Below are positions 21,190 through 32,207 of a DNA stretch of 64,000 bases, one piece after another. The notes beneath the pieces are model-generated. The model was not told where the DNA came from. It searched no databases and saw nothing but the letters and a program-made list of their open reading frames with translations. Source of the DNA: Pollenia angustigena (taxonomy: Eukaryota; Arthropoda; Insecta; Diptera; Polleniidae); contig OV884060.1 of the NCBI GenBank assembly GCA_930367215.1, positions 208,137,253 through 208,201,252 of the forward strand, in the 5' to 3' direction. Numbering within the stretch: the first letter of the stretch is position 1; every line of letters begins with the position of its first letter. The translations under genes and the position numbers were made by a program.

Positions 21190-21682
21190 TACCAAATGAG
21201 TCACGGGGGTACCACCGTACTTTTTGGCTTTTAATTGTATCAAAAAAGTACAATTGCACCAACTTTATCAACCGTGGTACGTTAGAAACAAATGATATGC
21301 GTTTGACTATTTTTTTACGTGAGTAAGAAAAAACAGTTCTAAAAAAAAAATTCACATCAATGCTGCTGTTTACTTTTTATTTTAATTAGGTATTGTTCAA
21401 TATGAGTTTTAGAGAAAACTTGTTAAGGCAAAAGTTGTTGGTAACTTTACTAACAACAACTTCTTAGAAAACGATTTTTATGTAAAATTAATATTTTCCT
21501 AAATATAAGTTATACAAGTCGGACTTTACGATTTTTCTAAAACTTTGGCGGGCTTGAGGGACGGCTTAGCCTTCGCCGATCGTCCTAAAAATTTATTTGA
21601 GTTGTTTTTTTATCAATACCCACCAAACTGGCGAGTGAGACCTAAATAAATCCAACTTTTGATCTTAACGGTCACCCTAGTT
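21190..21682 (-). repeat. Same ~480 bp repeat, copy 3 (inverted)
   Basis: Reverse complement of copies 1 and 2, ending at CTAGGGTGACC (read on the minus strand from 21682), the same edge that starts copy 2. It directly abuts the C-terminal end of the Jockey-like RT. With copy 1 it forms a large foldback of about 2.4 kb. Confidence 0.8.
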
Positions 21683-22469
21683 TACAGATATAGGTGGATA
21701 AGTCTCTACTTCTTAAGCGAGTGTGGCCGTCATAATTTAAAATATTTCGAGCTAGTGGATTTGGGTGTTGTTCAAGCCTTTTTAAATATTTTACTGCATA
21801 TTTTGTAATCATAGTTTTTACTAATGGCACATTGAGATCCTCTTTGAATGCTTGAGTTTTTAACATACCAGAGAGCGGCTGTGATTATTCGAAGAAGTTT
21901 ATTTTGGCGCCTTTGAATTTTTTCGACATTAGAGGCTGAGGCAGTGCCCCATAGCTGAATACCGTAGCACCAGATAGGCTTTAAGATAGAGTTGTAAAGT
22001 AGAATCTTGCAATAGAGACTAAGGACACAATTTCTTCCAATAAGCCAATGAATTTGAATGGCTTTTAGTTTCATTTGTTTTAATTTTGTTTCTATATGGC
22101 ATTTCCACGTTAATCGCTGATCCAGATGTATACCGAGATATTTTACATGCGAATGTTGAGGAATTATTTGATTATTAATTGTAATAGGAGGGCAAGATTC
22201 CCGGCGCAAGGTGAATTTTATATGTACGCATTTTTGCTCATTGACCAATATCCTCATAACGGTTTTCGTGGACGCTTAGAAAAGCTGTATCGTCTGCAAA
22301 TGTTGAAGTTTGGGTGTAGTTGTTTGTTGGCATATCCGAAGTATAAATTAAGTATAATAGAGGGCCCAGAATGCTCCAGCGCCAATTGGCTGAGGTGAAC
22401 TTAAGAAATTTCCTTCTTTAATAATAAATTGACGATTGACTTAGTAGCTTTCTAGCAGCTTGTGTGTGT

Positions 22470-22715
22470 TTGCTGGTAAATTTTGCTTTAATCATATATA
22501 TTATTTCTAAAGCACTTTTTTTTGTCGGTTGCAAATATCTCCCATACCACCGCATCAAATTTAATGAATGATATCTCATTTTAAAGCTTATTTCTAACAC
22601 TAATGACGAAAAATAATTAGAAATTGAAAAATTAATGTATTGAAGTTACTAAAATTTCTATTAATTATTTTCATTTTATGTTACAAAAATGACAACTAAC
22701 GGTGCGAAATATTCG
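22470..22715. other. ~240 bp unclassified insert inside the Jockey RT
   Basis: Sequence between codons for HNLDN and KLLESY does not encode RT residues and is AT-rich with GTGCGAATATTTCGCAC, a 17 bp palindrome, near its right edge. No clear TIRs, so origin unknown. Confidence 0.45.
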
Positions 22716-23580
22716 CACGGGTTATCTAGGTTATGTAATAAGCCTTCATGCCAGACTTTATCAAAAGCTTGCGAAACATCGATGAAGAGTGCTGAGCAAT
22801 ATTTTTTTTCTTCAAATGCTTTTCTTATGACATTAACTATTCGATGAGTCTGTTCGATTGTGCTGTGTTTTCTTCTAAATCCGAACTAATGGTTTGGAAT
22901 ACATCTATTTCCACTTAAAATCGGTGTTAAATTTGAAACTAATAATTTCTCAAACAGCTTTGACATATTTGATAATAAGCTAATAGGCCTATATGACTCA
23001 ACTTTTGTATGATCTTTACCTGGCTTTGGTATCATGGTAACTAAGGAAACCTTCCATATTTGAGGATAGTATTTAAGGCGTAAAATAGCATTAAAAATAA
23101 AAAGAATAATTTTCTTTGCTATGTTGGGTAGCTCTAAAAGCATTTTGTTGCTGACCTTATCAATGCCAGGTGCCTTCTTAGTGTTTTAGTCACATATAGC
23201 CCCAGCAAAAACTTGGTAATGACTTGCCATTACTGAACAACTTACTTTTCAATGACTACTTCATACCATCTGCATTACATAGAAGTAGTTTGGTAATGGC
23301 TGACATATAATTTGATACCTAAGTACTTGTGTATGAGTTGATTAACGAAATTTATAATTCATTCGTAATAAAATGCATCTACGGTTGAAGTTTTTTCAAA
23401 TCTAATACAAATTGATTTAAAATATTTGTTCTTACAATTTGTTTTTTTTTTTATTATAAATAAAAAACAATTTGTAATAAATTTGAATATGAAAAATTAT
23501 GCTGTACTGAAATTTTATAGTCATGACATGTTAGTTGTAATTTTGGTGACATCGGAGTAATAAGTTATTTAAGTCCTTAT

Positions 23581-24094
23581 TTGTAAGCGAATGTGGTAAT
23601 GACTTATTTAACTCCCTATTTGTAAGCGAATGTGGTAATGACTTATTTAACTCCCTATTTGTAAGCGAGGGTGGTAAGTAGTTGCCTCCAATAATTTAAT
23701 CTCATATTTACGCTCTTAATTGAGTAAAAACATCGTTTTTTTACACAAAAACTACACTGCCCCGGTAGACTAGCTGGTAGTGAGCTAGTCTATCAGCACC
23801 GAGGTTGCGCGATCGAATCCCGCCAGAGACAGAAAAAAAAAATAAAAAATAAAACAAAGTAAAATAAAATAAGAAAAAATAGAAAAAAAAAAACATAAAG
23901 TAAAGTAAAATAAAATAAGAAAAAATAGAAAATAAATATGTAATTTAAAAAAAATAATAAAAATATTAGTTGTAATTTTGGTGACATCGGAGTAATAACT
24001 TATTTATGTTCCTATTTGTAAGCGAATGTGGTAATGACTTATTTAACTCCCTATTTGTAAACGAGGGTGGTAAGTACTTGCCTCCAATGACATC
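23581..24094. repeat. 39 bp minisatellite, two blocks
   Basis: Period measured at 39 bp from TTGTAAGCGA at 23581, 23620, 23659 and TTGTAAGCGA/TTGTAAACGA at 24017, 24056. The flank ATTTTGGTGACATCGGAGTA precedes both blocks, so the segment in between was inserted or the block duplicated. Confidence 0.8.
23700..23950 (+). mobile_element. tRNA-derived SINE-like unit, copy 1
   Basis: At 23760-23828 CCCCGGTAGACTAGCTGGTA (A-box-like TAGCTGGTAGTG) and GCGCGATCGAATCCCGCC (B-box core GATCGAATCCC) are followed by an A-rich tail of about 110 bp. Upstream TTACGCTCTTAATTGAGTA is shared with the minus-strand copy at 40740-40930, so the repeat extends beyond the tRNA-like part. The pol III boxes are recognised by consensus; transcription is inference. 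Confidence 0.6.
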
Positions 24095-24335
24095 ACCGTG
24101 TTAAAATAATGAGTTAAAATGCCAATGTATAAGTAGTGAAGAGTCGTTATATTAGCTTTTTAACTCATTACTTTGCAATGTAAGTTTTTGCTGGGGCCTT
24201 TTCGATTTCTCTTATTTAAAATCTTAGGGGAACGGCTGCTCTAGCAGCAACAGGTGGTAACTCGACTGCAAAATCGTAAGATATATTTGGAGTAAATATG
24301 GCCATAAGTGATTTAAGGAAGGCGGTTTATGCGGG

Positions 24336-24868
24336 GCCTTTGGTTAATTTTGGACCTAACAGCACAACATTTTGTCATTGCATAATAGCTGCCATATTTT
24401 TATTTTATTGTCGCCAATTTGTATGTCAATACTAACATTTAAAAGAAAGTTATTTCTTATTTTTGTATAGGAGTTATGGTCAAATATGGACCGATCCCAA
24501 TAAATTTTGGCAAGATAATTTAGATTGTAACTAAATAAGTTTGGACCAAATTTAATCTAAATACCAACATAATAAGATGGTTTATAGGCAGACTATAATC
24601 CGAAAAGAAGCTTGCATGGGGGCTATGCGAAAGTATGGACCGACCCATAGGCTTATTTCTTATGACAATTAGAGTTTTTGTATTTCATTAAAAAATCTCC
24701 GAAATTGCTGCCTGAGCTTTGCGCAAATTTACATAGACAGCCAGCCGCACGGACAGCATTAGATCGATTCAAAAAGTTATTTAAAGTCGATCGGTATACT
24801 TAAGGAACATTAGGTTACAAACATTGGCACAAACGCATAACACCCTCCTCACTATTGTGATGTCGGTA
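24336..24868 (+). mobile_element. DINE-like element, 3' portion
   Basis: Contains ATGGACCGATCCC repeats (24488, 24638) with ~150 bp spacing, GCCAGCCGCACGGACAGC, GTCGATCGGTATACTTAAGG and ACACCCTCCTCACTATTG..CGGTATAAAAA: the same tail order as the element at 16727-17430. The hairpin 5' end is not seen. Confidence 0.6.
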
Positions 24869-25060
24869 TAAAAATAATTCAGTGCCATGTTCTGCAACTT
24901 TGGTGAGAACTTCTCGCAGCGAAATTTCAATAGTTTCGAACTTATTGACCCGCCTTTATATATACATACATACTTAATGGGATTAAAGATAAATATTGTA
25001 GAAATGACAAACTTTAAAATACCTTTTCCACCTGTGGTGCAGGGTATTAAACACCAATTC
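24869..25060 (+). mobile_element. DINE-like tail fragment
   Basis: AAATATTGTAGAAATGACAA and CACCTGTGGTGCAGGGTATT resemble the end of the outer DINE-like element at 29345-29412 (TACCTGTGGCGAAGGGTA). Fragment only. Confidence 0.45.
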
Positions 25061-26829
25061 GGAAACAGTTCCCATAACTATTGGGCTGTGGGTGACAGTG
25101 GTGCCAAATAAAGATCAGTATATGCATTCTAGTGCTTTTAATAAATCCTGTTGTTTTATTTTATTGCGATGTTCGTTGTTCAGCATTGAATTTTCGTGTA
25201 TTGTTATTGTCTGCGACGATGATGTTGTTGTGTTGTTGCTGTTGTAAATATGACTCTTATTGCACTCACACATACGCACTTGCACACACACAATAGTCAT
25301 AAAAAGAGCGAGGGTTATTGACTTGGTTATACTTCCACTTTAGTTTTTCTACACAGATTTGTTGTTGTTGTTGTTGTGGTGGTGGTGGCTGCTGTTTAAT
25401 GTTCTGTTGTTGTAATAATGTGTATAAATATTAAAATGTTTGATTGTTTAACGTCTACGTTTTTACATCATTTTTATATTTTGCTATAAAATTCGAAATG
25501 AAATCGTTTACGGCGATTTGCAAGCACTGGCATGGATTTTGTTTTTCGTTAAATAAAATATCAGAGATCTCTCCGTTTTAGCTAAAATTAAATAATGTTT
25601 GCTTTATGCGGCGTATAAACAAATTGCTTATAGAGCAAAGTACTTTTTTCATTATTTAATATTTATTGATATTTCCTATAAAATATCCATAGTTTTTATT
25701 ATTTTACAATGACTTCAACCACAAATTATAATTTATCTATCTGGTGAAAGTAAACAAATGAAAAAAATTATTATTTTAAATGATTTCCCTTCTCTTTTAA
25801 CTATTCTATTATTTTTCTGTAGTGGCCTCTACCGGTTTTCTGAGATATTCTAAATTTATCAAGTAATAAAATCATCGTTTATATATTTATTAACTTAATT
25901 GTTATTTGTTACAAAAACGTAAGCACTTGTTGTTGTTATTTTATTTTTTTAGAAATTAACAAATTAAATGTTTATCTGACGGGTTCTCACAAAAATCCCC
26001 TTTTTAATTTTTTTTTTATCTTTAATGTGAACAACGGCCAATATCTATAACAATTTTATCGGTTGGATGTTTTAAGAGAATTAATGACATAATTCACAAA
26101 ATGACTTAAGTGGCAAAATTTTAAAATTAAAATTTTTTTCTTTAGACTTTTTCAAAAGCTTCTTAAAGTAAACATTTTTTTAATGAAAGAATGAATGAAT
26201 GAATGAATGTATTACTCTGAATTAATTGTAGTTATGACCTTTTATTATCTTAACCAGCGTTTTTAGATTTTTTTATAATAATTCTTTATTCATATAATCA
26301 GTTTAAAGCGCGGAAATATATCAGTCTGTATACAGAGATGGAAAAGTTGTACTATTGAATTTGATTTTGAACAATTTAAGTCCCCGGGAGTTTTTTGTCC
26401 CTTTTCCATTTTTTTCGATTTCAATTCAATTGTACAAATGTGAGAAGCGGAGAAATAACCCGGGGAATAGTTTTTTTTTCATAATTGGCTTGTAGATTTG
26501 GCTACGCTGAATTTTTTGATTCCCTGGATAAAAAATTAAATGTATTCATTTAAAATATAGAATGAAAATGCTGCTCTGTCGAAAGAGACTATTCGAAATT
26601 TTGTTACGTTGCTTGTTTATCTTTACAATTTCTCAGGCATGGTTTTTGTGAGAACTTTTATGAATATCATACATACATATTTTCACATTATTTATTTAGT
26701 AATTTTCTTTTTTTTATCATATAATATTAATTTGTTGCAAATTTCTTGACAATAACGTTGTAATGAGATTTGCTGTCCCAACACAGGATTTTTTGGAAAA
26801 CCAAAATGTTTTGAATGACAGTTTTTTAA
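25061..26829. other. Unique AT-rich stretch with microsatellites
   Basis: TTGTTGTTG/GGTGGTGGTGG at about 25358-25390, a short CA tract near 25281, and GAATGAATGAATGAATG near 26190-26207. No domain-bearing frame; looks like intron or intergenic DNA. Confidence 0.4.
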
Positions 26830-27052
26830 ACAAGTAAGAGTGAAATATTTGGCTGTGTCGCATCTCTAATACCCTTCAGATAACGTAGTACAGCATCTTA
26901 GACCACTCACCCAGAATATTCCAATCAAACAGAATTAAAAAATATATGTTGAGTATAATTCATGGAACATTTTTCTCTATTTATGCTGTAAATCATAAAT
27001 GTATTTGTTATGTATACAAAATGCAAAAAAAAAGTCTACGAACTAATATTAA

Positions 27053-28877
27053 AACAAGTTAGAGTGCTATATTCGGCTGTGCCGAATCTTTGATACCCTC
27101 CACCGACACTTCGAATGTTTTAGGACTAATATCTGTATGATGTCTATTTATTATTATAATCTTTGTAAAAACAGACATCTGCATAAAAATTGCGGTTTAG
27201 ACCTATATAAAATTATTGATCGACAATGAAAATCAATTTTAAAAAGTTTGAGTAGAATATCAGTTTAAGATGAACTTAAATGATTTTCAAGAGAACAAAT
27301 TATATAAAAGCCATGGTAAGCCATGAACCAATCATCCCAAATTCTGCAGAACGATTTCTGGTATTAAAAAACATAAATTTCAATACAGCGGTGCAATTAG
27401 TTTAAGCGTTTGCAGTAAATTTCAGAAGGCTGCTAAAATGGAATCTAAGGAAAATTATGAACCGTATATCACAAAATTGCATAACATTTTTTCTGGCCAT
27501 ATGAAGCTAAACTGGAAGAAAGTTTACCGCGTATTTAACTATTTTACTAGAGGGGGCTTTATATGAGGCCTATGGTAAGTTATGCACCGATCTTCACCAA
27601 ATTTCACAGTGTCATTTCTAGTTTTATAAAACTGTGATGTATCAAATTTTGTTATGATAGCGTTATTTTTTACGTTTTTAGACGTACTAAGCTGTTTTCC
27701 GGGAGTAAGGTTTATATGGGGCCTAGGGTAAATTATGAACTGATCTTCACGAAATTTCACAGTCTTATTTCTAGTCCTGTAAAACTTATACGTTCCAAAT
27801 TTTGTTATGATAGCATTATTTTTTACGGATTTAGGCGTTCTAAACTGTTTTCTGAAAGTAGGTTTTATATGGGGCCTACACTCAAAATATTATGTAGTTA
27901 AATTCAACCGAAAATTCATTTTAAACAACTTAAAATTCACTTAAAAAACGGATCATTTACATTTCATTTAAAACAAATGATTTTTACATTCATTTTTAAA
28001 TTTTTTATTTTTTGAACAGCATATTCCTTAAAATTAAATGATTTTTACAATTAAAAAATATAGTTTAAACGACAAAAATCAAACTACATAACAAAATAAA
28101 TACGATAAAACATTATTTTTTGGTAGTTTGTTTTTTGAATAACAAACATAAATGTTAAAAAATAAAATTATTCGAAAAATAACTATATTTTTATTCAATT
28201 TTAACAGAACAGAAAACGAATTTAATAACCCACAATCAGTTACTGTAATAATTTTATAAGTGTATGGTAAATTATGGACCGATCTTCACGAAACTTAATA
28301 GTTTCATTTCTAGTCCTATTTAACTGTGACGTGCCAAAATTTGTTATGATAGCATTGTTAGTTAGGGTTTTAGGCTTAATATACTGTTTTCCGGGAGTAG
28401 GGCTTATATGAGGCCTAGGGTAAATTATTGACGGATCTTCACGAAATTTCACAGCGTGATTTCCAGTTGAATAAAACGAATTGTTGCGAAATCTTATATC
28501 ATTCTGTGCATTTTTCCACCATTTATGTTAGTTTTTGTAACAAAATTATCAATTTTTTTTAGGTGGTGGTTCCACATTTTGATTCATAGCTCTGGTCCTA
28601 CTGAACCGATTTTGCTGGATTTCAATGCCAAACTGCTTAGGATAACTACATGCAATTTGACACCAAGTTTGTTTTTTTCTTTTGAGTTTTTCGAAAGTGA
28701 GCGTGTTTTCAACAGACGGACAGACAGACGGACATTGCTAAATCGACTTAAAATTACTCAAGGACCCAGAATATATATATACTTTATAGGGTCTGAGATG
28801 AATAATAAAAAAGTTTCACACGGAATGACAAACTTAATATACCCTCTTCACAACTAATTGTGGTGGAGGGTATAAAA
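27053..28877 (+). mobile_element. DINE-1/INE-1-like element, copy 2 (complete-looking)
   Basis: Head ACAAGTTAGAGTGCTATATT, hairpin ATTCGGCTGTGCCGAAT, then TTTGATACCCTCCACCG. The interior holds repeated blocks with TTCACGAAATTTCACAG and CCTAGGGTAAATTATG (27580, 27725, 28265, 28420 regions). The tail is GACGGACAGACAGACGGACA (28717-28736), ATATACTTTATAGGGTCTGA and ACAACTAATTGTGGTGGAGG then GTATAAAAA. About 1.8 kb and the inverse of 1583-3175. Family resemblance to Drosophila DINE-1 is recognised by these tail motifs; no Rep/helicase coding is present. Confidence 0.75.
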
Positions 28878-28952
28878 AGGGATTTTTATAGGACAAATTA
28901 AAAGGCAATCGTAGGTTTTTGCTCATATCTCAGCAAATCTGGATCGATCTGT

Positions 28953-29157
28953 AGCCGTATTCTTTAACGCGATAAGCTAAAGCTTAATCTCGATCACTGA
29001 AATGCCTTAGAGAATACAAAATGTAAAAATTTTAGCGATGATTGCGAAATTTAGCAATGCACGTTACAGAATTGCATTCGTAGCCAAAAATCGCTAAATC
29101 AACTTTATGGATTTTTAGCGATAGAGATTTAGCTTTAGCGTGTTACAGAATACGGCT
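28953..29157. mobile_element. Palindromic MITE, ~205 bp
   Basis: AGCCGTATTCTTTAACGCGA, then AGCTAAAGCTTAATCTCGAT, is mirrored by GATAGAGATTTAGCTTTAGC and GTTACAGAATACGGCT. Inner TTTTAGCGATGATTGCG / AAAATCGCTAAATC also pair. Nested in the outer DINE-like element. Confidence 0.75.
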
Positions 29158-29514
29158 GCTGGCTGAATTTCAATAGCAAACTTTAACGGAGTATATGTTA
29201 CATAAATATACAACAACATAGTCCCTATCATATCTGGGGTCTTCGAAAAACCCATTTCAACATCCGCACGGACAGACGGACATCGTTAAATCCACTTCGC
29301 TACTTCCAGAATATTAATATTTACTGTACAGGATCTAAGATTAATATTGTAGAAACTACAAGCGTAATGACAAAATTATATACACCCTTCTACCTGTGGC
29401 GAAGGGTAAAAAATTAACAAAATAAGGAAAACCCATGTAAAAATTTTGGCATCAATTTATTTATTTTACTTGTGACGAGTACCAAATTATATTCCAACTT
29501 AATTAACAGAGCAA

Positions 29515-29624
29515 AAATAGCTTAGCCCGTTGTAGAGAAGCCGAAAAGAGTCTCTTGCGGGAATCGAACAAGCAACCCCCGCAGAGATAAACCAACAAGA
29601 CAACCGCGGCACCGCGGGCAAAAA
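29515..29624 (-). mobile_element. tRNA-derived SINE-like unit, second type
   Basis: Minus strand: GCCCGCGGTGCCGCGGTTG, then TCTTGTTGGTTTATC and GGTTGCTTGTTCGATTCCCG, an A-box/B-box-like arrangement with a canonical GTTCGATTCC core, followed by CAAGAGACTC. The sequence differs from the 23.7/40.8 kb type. A tRNA pseudogene is an alternative. Confidence 0.5.
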
Positions 29625-29823
29625 TTATTTTTATTCGAGTTTCATTAAGCCCGTACAAAAGCACAGTATATAATTTTTTACTTTTTAAATAGTTCTTTTA
29701 TGTATGTTTCTATCTGGTGATTTTTTAGCTATTATCTTTTTGGTAACACTGGTTTAAACAGCTGTCGCACGTTTCGTGTTTTGTTTCACTGTCAAACATC
29801 TTCAGTTTGGTCTAGAATTTAAC

Positions 29824-30471
29824 CATGAATCGTCTTACAAACGAACAACGCTTGCAAATTATTTAATTTGCAAGCGCTTCTTGTGTTCAGCGACGAAGCT
29901 CATTTTCATGGGTACATTAATAAGCAGAATTGTCGATTTTGGAGTGAAGATCAGCCAGAAGCATTGCAAGAGCTACCAATGCATCCAGAAAAAGTCACAG
30001 TTTGGTGCGGTTTATGATGCGAGTCGTAACGTAACTGTGAATGGTGAGCGCTACCTTGAGATGATATCCAACTTTTTTTTTGCCCAAAATGCTAGAGCTT
30101 GACTTGCATGACATGTGGTTTCAACAAGACGGTGCCACATGCTTCACAGCACGCTTAACAATGGACTTATTGAGAGGCGAGTTCGGTGAACATTTTATTT
30201 CACATTCGGGACTGGTCAATTGGCCGCCTAGATCGTGCGATTTAACGCCTTTAGGCTATTTTTTGTAGGGCTATGTTAAAGCTCATGTCTATACACACAT
30301 GCCCGCTTCAATTGACGCATTGGAAGACAACATTAAAGCATTTAATCATGAGATACCGGCCGAAAGGTTGGAAAGAATATGCCAAAATTGGACTTAGCGG
30401 ATGGACCATTTGAGGCGCAGTCACGGTCAACATTTGCATGAAATAATCTTCAAACATAAAATTATATGGAC
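29824..30471 (+). pseudogene. Mariner-like (DD41D-type) transposase, deleted
   Basis: Start MNRLTNEQRLQII at 29824 jumps directly to VFSDEAHFHGYINKQNCRFW near 29880, so the DNA-binding half is deleted. PMHPEKVTVWCGL ends in a TGA. Later frames give DMWFQQDGATC (second catalytic Asp kept, about 30110-30140) and WPPRSCDLTPLGYFL, where Gly replaces the third catalytic Asp. The spacing between those positions is 41 residues, as in the known DD41D (rosa) lineage of mariner-like elements. It would have cut and pasted DNA at TA sites, but deletion, stops and the lost residue rule this out. It retains the FHGYINKQN segment that the 63 kb copy lacks, and differs enough from it to be another subfamily. 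Confidence 0.8.
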
Positions 30472-30537
30472 CGTACTATCGATACTTCTGAACTACTTTC
30501 TGAATTTGAAGTGTATTTTTTTTTAAACTTTCCTATA

Positions 30538-30680
30538 GTCTGGGATCACACTATGAAAGTTTTCTTTCAGAAAGTCTGAGTTTATTGGTGAGAGGGGAAG
30601 AGAACATGCTTTTATTCTCGCCTCTCTCATCCATAAACTCAGACTTTCTGAAAGAAAACTTTCGTAGTGTGAACCCAGAC
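30538..30680. mobile_element. Family A palindromic MITE, copy 2, TSD ATA
   Basis: GTCTGGGATCACACTATGAA .. TTCGTAGTGTGAACCCAGAC, 143 bp, flanked by ATA at 30535-30537 and 30681-30683. Same length as the copy at 7541-7683. Insertion into the mariner copy dates it after that element. Confidence 0.88.
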
Positions 30681-30703
30681 ATAGCTCTTAAAAAATCACC
30701 CGC

Positions 30704-32207
30704 TATAAGAAATCGATTAAAACTCTCTAGAATATTATGACGCCATTTTTCCCTGCACTACACATAAGAAAACTTAAAAAAAAGTTTCTTTAATTTTTCG
30801 AGAAGTTAAAACATCTGGCAATCTGAGTGAGTCTATTGTTAACCGCTCTTTATTTTCAAGGGACTGAATCGACTTTAAAAGCGAAAACAATTCGTAAATT
30901 TATGGTAGTTAAAACTCGTTTAGGAGCTTCTTAAGCCCTTGGATCACCAATTATGAGTTTTAAAAGCCTACAACTTATTCCTTTATGAGCCTAAGTTGAT
31001 CGATAAACATAAACCCCCGTATTCATAAATGATTATTAAATTTAACAAACGTTTATTAAGGATAATTTTCATTGTAAATATGTTCTTTAAGCCTTTATTA
31101 AATTTAAATAATTTTTATGAATACAGACAAAAGGCTTTAAAAACGAATTTTAAAATACACAGGAAATCAAAAAGGCATGTAATATATAAAAAAAATGTAA
31201 ATACCATAAAAAATTATATTATCCATCCCTGTATTTGTATAAAAAAAAGTATAAAAACTCGCTCAGGAGCTTCTTAAGTCCTTTTGGATCACTAGTTACG
31301 AGTTTTAATACACGGAAAAAAATTTTATATTTTCCATCCCTGATGTTTGTATGTCTAAAAAAAAAAATTAAAACAAGAAGAAAAAAAATTACAAAATACA
31401 TTTAAAAAAGTGATTCATCATCGTAATTTCAGTTCACATGTCTTGTTATTGATTTCAAGTCATCGTCAATGATTTTTTTGCTTATTTTATTTTTTCTTTT
31501 GAATTTGGTTTTTTTTTTGTTTTTTTTTTTTTTTTTGTTTTAATGTTTCATTTGCTGTTTTTGTTCTAAATGGTGGAGTGTATATAAATTTATATAAAAA
31601 ATATATATGTATAACAAAAACAACAACAAAAAATATGAATTATATCGTATAATTCGCTTGATTGAATTGAATATACACGACAACATTAAAATAAAGATTC
31701 GATAGATGGATAAATGACTGACTGGCTGGTTGATTTGTTGCCTTTACGTTGAGCCGTCGGACGTTGGCCGTTCTCTTGTCGTATGTTTGTATTTTTTAAG
31801 ATGGTTGGCTGGTTAATGTGTCGTCGTCCTAGATTTTCATTTTTAATATTTTTGTTTTTTAAAAATTTTTTTATGGTCTTTTGATTTAAACAGTTTATAA
31901 AAATTATTTTGAATTTGAAAAGATGAGAAAATTTAATATTTTGGACAGACTTTTGCAGATGCAATGATATGAAACGAGGTGGGGGTAAGGTGTTCATTAT
32001 TTCCAAGTCAAAGAATTCACTAACGATAAATTGTAAATAGACTGCTAAAGAATGAATTTAGCAGTTAGCAATTATTTTTTTTTTTTTTGCAATTTTTGTT
32101 TTGTAAAATTTCAAAAATTTTAGGTCAAAAAATGCGATAACTACTGGTTTAATAATTATTTAATGTAGAATTTATCTTAAATAAAATATGCACACGTTTT
32201 ATATAAC
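30704..32207. other. AT-rich stretch with small repeats, no gene
   Basis: Holds a 106 bp palindromic MITE (31019-31124). A ~52 bp direct repeat at 30912 and 31255 shares GGAGCTTCTTAAG, GGATCAC and GAGTTTTAA. A long T-rich tract lies at 31500-31540. Minus frames near 31.2-32.0 kb are low-complexity without domains. Confidence 0.45.
31019..31124. mobile_element. Small palindromic MITE, ~106 bp
   Basis: GTATTCATAAATGATTATTA (then AATTTAA) is the inverse of TTAAATTTAAATAATTTTTATGAATAC spread over 31098-31124. Centre AAGGATAATTTTCATTG. Confidence 0.6.

Larger units (their letters stand above)
23199..24197. mobile_element. 999 bp TIR element inserted in the Jockey RT
   Basis: Perfect 16 bp terminal inverted repeats GCCCCAGCAAAAACTT / AAGTTTTTGCTGGGGC. 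The RT reading continues on both sides (REIEK before, ICD-stop-NTKKAPG after), proving an insertion. Inside, a 39 bp unit with TTGTAAGCGAATGTGGTAAT repeats at 23581, 23620, 23659 and again at 24017, 24056, on either side of a segment with a tRNA-like unit and A-rich tail. Non-coding. No target duplication visible. Confidence 0.82.
21683..24335 (-). pseudogene. Jockey-type non-LTR retrotransposon ORF2, broken and invaded
   Basis: Read leftward: VELPPVAARAAVPLRF (about 24240-24290), then a 999 bp insertion, then NTKKAPGIDKVSNKMLLELP, VTMIPKPGKDHTKVESYRPI and SLLSNMSKLFEKLL. A TAG replaces the Gln codon just before FGFRRKHST (22884-22886). DVSQAFDKVWHEGLL (motif A) follows, then an inserted ~240 bp, [16 protein letters not shown], an out-of-frame [16 protein letters not shown] (motif B, part of PQG lost) and FADDTA (22283-22300, motif C, both Asp kept). 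The thumb block KYLGIHLDQRLTWKCHI follows, and after a frameshift near 21850 the Jockey tail NVPLVKTMITKYAVKYLKRL with HPNPLAR. The endonuclease domain, ORF1 and 3' UTR are absent. The functional protein would reverse-transcribe its own RNA at a nicked site. Many stops, two shifts and two insertions show long decay. Confidence 0.88.
26830..29412 (+). mobile_element. Outer DINE-like element interrupted by another
   Basis: The head ACAAGTAAGAGTGAAATATT .. CTAATACCCTTCAG (26830-26880) and the tail GACAGACGGACATCGTTAAA, ACTGTACAGGATCTAAGAT, CACCCTTCTACC..GAAGGGTAAAAA (to 29412) belong together. They are separated by a complete DINE-like element of another subfamily at 27053-28877. A palindromic MITE (28953-29157) also sits in the right part. 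Confidence 0.6.
29714..30703 (+). mobile_element. Mariner-like element, internally deleted, TIRs kept
   Basis: Left end GGTGATTTTTTAGCTATTAT (29716) pairs with right end ATAGCTCTTAAAAAATCACC (30681-30700). Coding remnants of the transposase lie between. A family A MITE (30538-30680) with ATA duplications is inserted next to the right TIR; removing it restores CCTATAGCTCTTAAAAAATC. Confidence 0.8.

Noticed and set aside
23760..23828. Functional tRNA gene
   Set aside because: Anticodon arm and acceptor stem do not fold well, an A-rich tail follows, and the same unit recurs at 40.8 kb within a longer repeat; more like a SINE.
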